64,000 nucleotides of DNA. Source: Gonocerus acuteangulatus (taxonomy: Eukaryota; Arthropoda; Insecta; Hemiptera; Coreidae). Positions 63,741-64,000 of the stretch are shown in pieces (position 1 is the first letter of the stretch; every line of letters starts with the position of its first letter). Below the pieces are notes generated by a model. It ran no database searches, was not told the origin of the DNA, and saw only the letters and a program-made list of their open reading frames with translations. The translations under genes were made by a program, and so were the position numbers. The stretch lies in NCBI GenBank assembly GCA_946811695.1, contig OX328124.1, positions 93,587,176 to 93,651,175 on the forward strand. Direction: 5' to 3'.

Positions 63741-64000
63741 TTAATTATCGTCACAGATGTCATAGTCAGTATTTTGTTGTAGTCGTGTAAGTGAGTTTTT
63801 GTAAGATTGGCATACCTTGTCAGTGGAAGCATGGTTAACAGGAACCCTTAGATGAGGCTTGCAATGGTTGTTGAAGCTCATGCAATTCACACAGCTTACT
63901 TGCACCGCGTTGCAGTCTCTTCGAAGGTGTTTCCCTCCACAGTCTGCGCAGGTCGGGTCTCCTTCCTCCTTCTTCGTCTCGCACATGCTTGTTGAGTGGT
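63741..64000 (-). pseudogene. LINE ORF1 C-terminal zinc-knuckle region (partial)
   Basis: PTCADCGGKHLRRDCNAVQV then SCVNCMSFNNHCKPH: paired CxxC...H/C zinc knuckles, as in the nucleic-acid-binding end of R1/I ORF1. Open to the window edge; stop at 63741, 224 bp before ORF2. Confidence 0.7.

Larger units (their letters stand above)
59600..64000 (-). mobile_element. Decayed R1/I-group LINE (ORF1 end + ORF2), runs off window
   Basis: Order on the minus strand: ORF1 zinc-knuckle end (63741..64000), endonuclease (62812..63516), linker (62297..62750), reverse transcriptase (61283..62131 and 60869..61204), RNase H (60413..60866 and ~60000..60198), C-terminal Cys-rich region (59650..59985). It is interrupted by a SINE1 at 60210..60402. 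At least four in-frame stops (near 62297, 62215, 61282, 60868) and shifts near 62815 and 59985 make it inactive. Confidence 0.9.

Overview
This is AT-rich, intron-containing animal DNA, most likely from an insect. The signs are spliced genes with GT/AG introns, tRNA-derived SINEs, I/R1-type LINEs, Penelope-like fragments, rolling-circle-like elements and long (AT)n and poly(A) tracts. The species cannot be named from the sequence.

The host content is one tandem array of three paralogous CRAL-TRIO (alpha-tocopherol-transfer-protein-like / Sec14-type) lipid-carrier genes, all on the minus strand. Gene A spans 578..18225, with its last exon beyond the left edge. Gene B spans 24859..31613 and is complete: 7 exons, 298 codons. 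Gene C spans 47660..55390, and no first exon was found. I rebuilt the exons by hand. Intron phases (1,2,0,0,1,1) and internal exon lengths (163, 253, 114, 106 and 90 bp) are the same in all three, so the array arose by duplication. Genes B and C both end in a 35-bp exon encoding a cysteine-rich tail that finishes in a CaaX-like box (CTVM in B, CSVM in C). This suggests prenylated, membrane-anchored lipid carriers and is the most interesting biological prediction in the window.

Introns and intergenic spaces are packed with mobile DNA, often nested. A 4.3-kb LINE with an intact 1218-codon ORF and a 12-bp target duplication sits in gene A intron 3. A hAT-like element with an 8-bp duplication sits in gene A intron 2. 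Two Mutator-like elements with long inverted ends and 8-bp duplications lie at 17.1 and 50.0 kb. Two piggyBac-like TTAA elements are present, one with a paralogous empty site in this window. Two families of Helentron/HINE-like elements share the same end architecture. There is a Penelope-like GIY-YIG remnant, and three short repeats fold into minimal type I hammerhead-ribozyme motifs with compensatory stem I changes. A 1.5-1.8-kb segment is duplicated at 37.3 and 43.4 kb. The right 4.4 kb (59.6-64.0 kb) is a decayed R1/I-type LINE carrying a SINE insertion.

Layout: 0.6-18.2 kb gene A with SINEs, LINE, hAT-like and Mutator-like elements; 18.3-24.8 kb intergenic nested transposons; 24.9-31.6 kb gene B; 31.7-47.2 kb repeat-dominated intergenic DNA; 47.7-55.4 kb gene C; 55.4-59.1 kb AT-rich with little recognisable; 59.1-64.0 kb decayed LINE.
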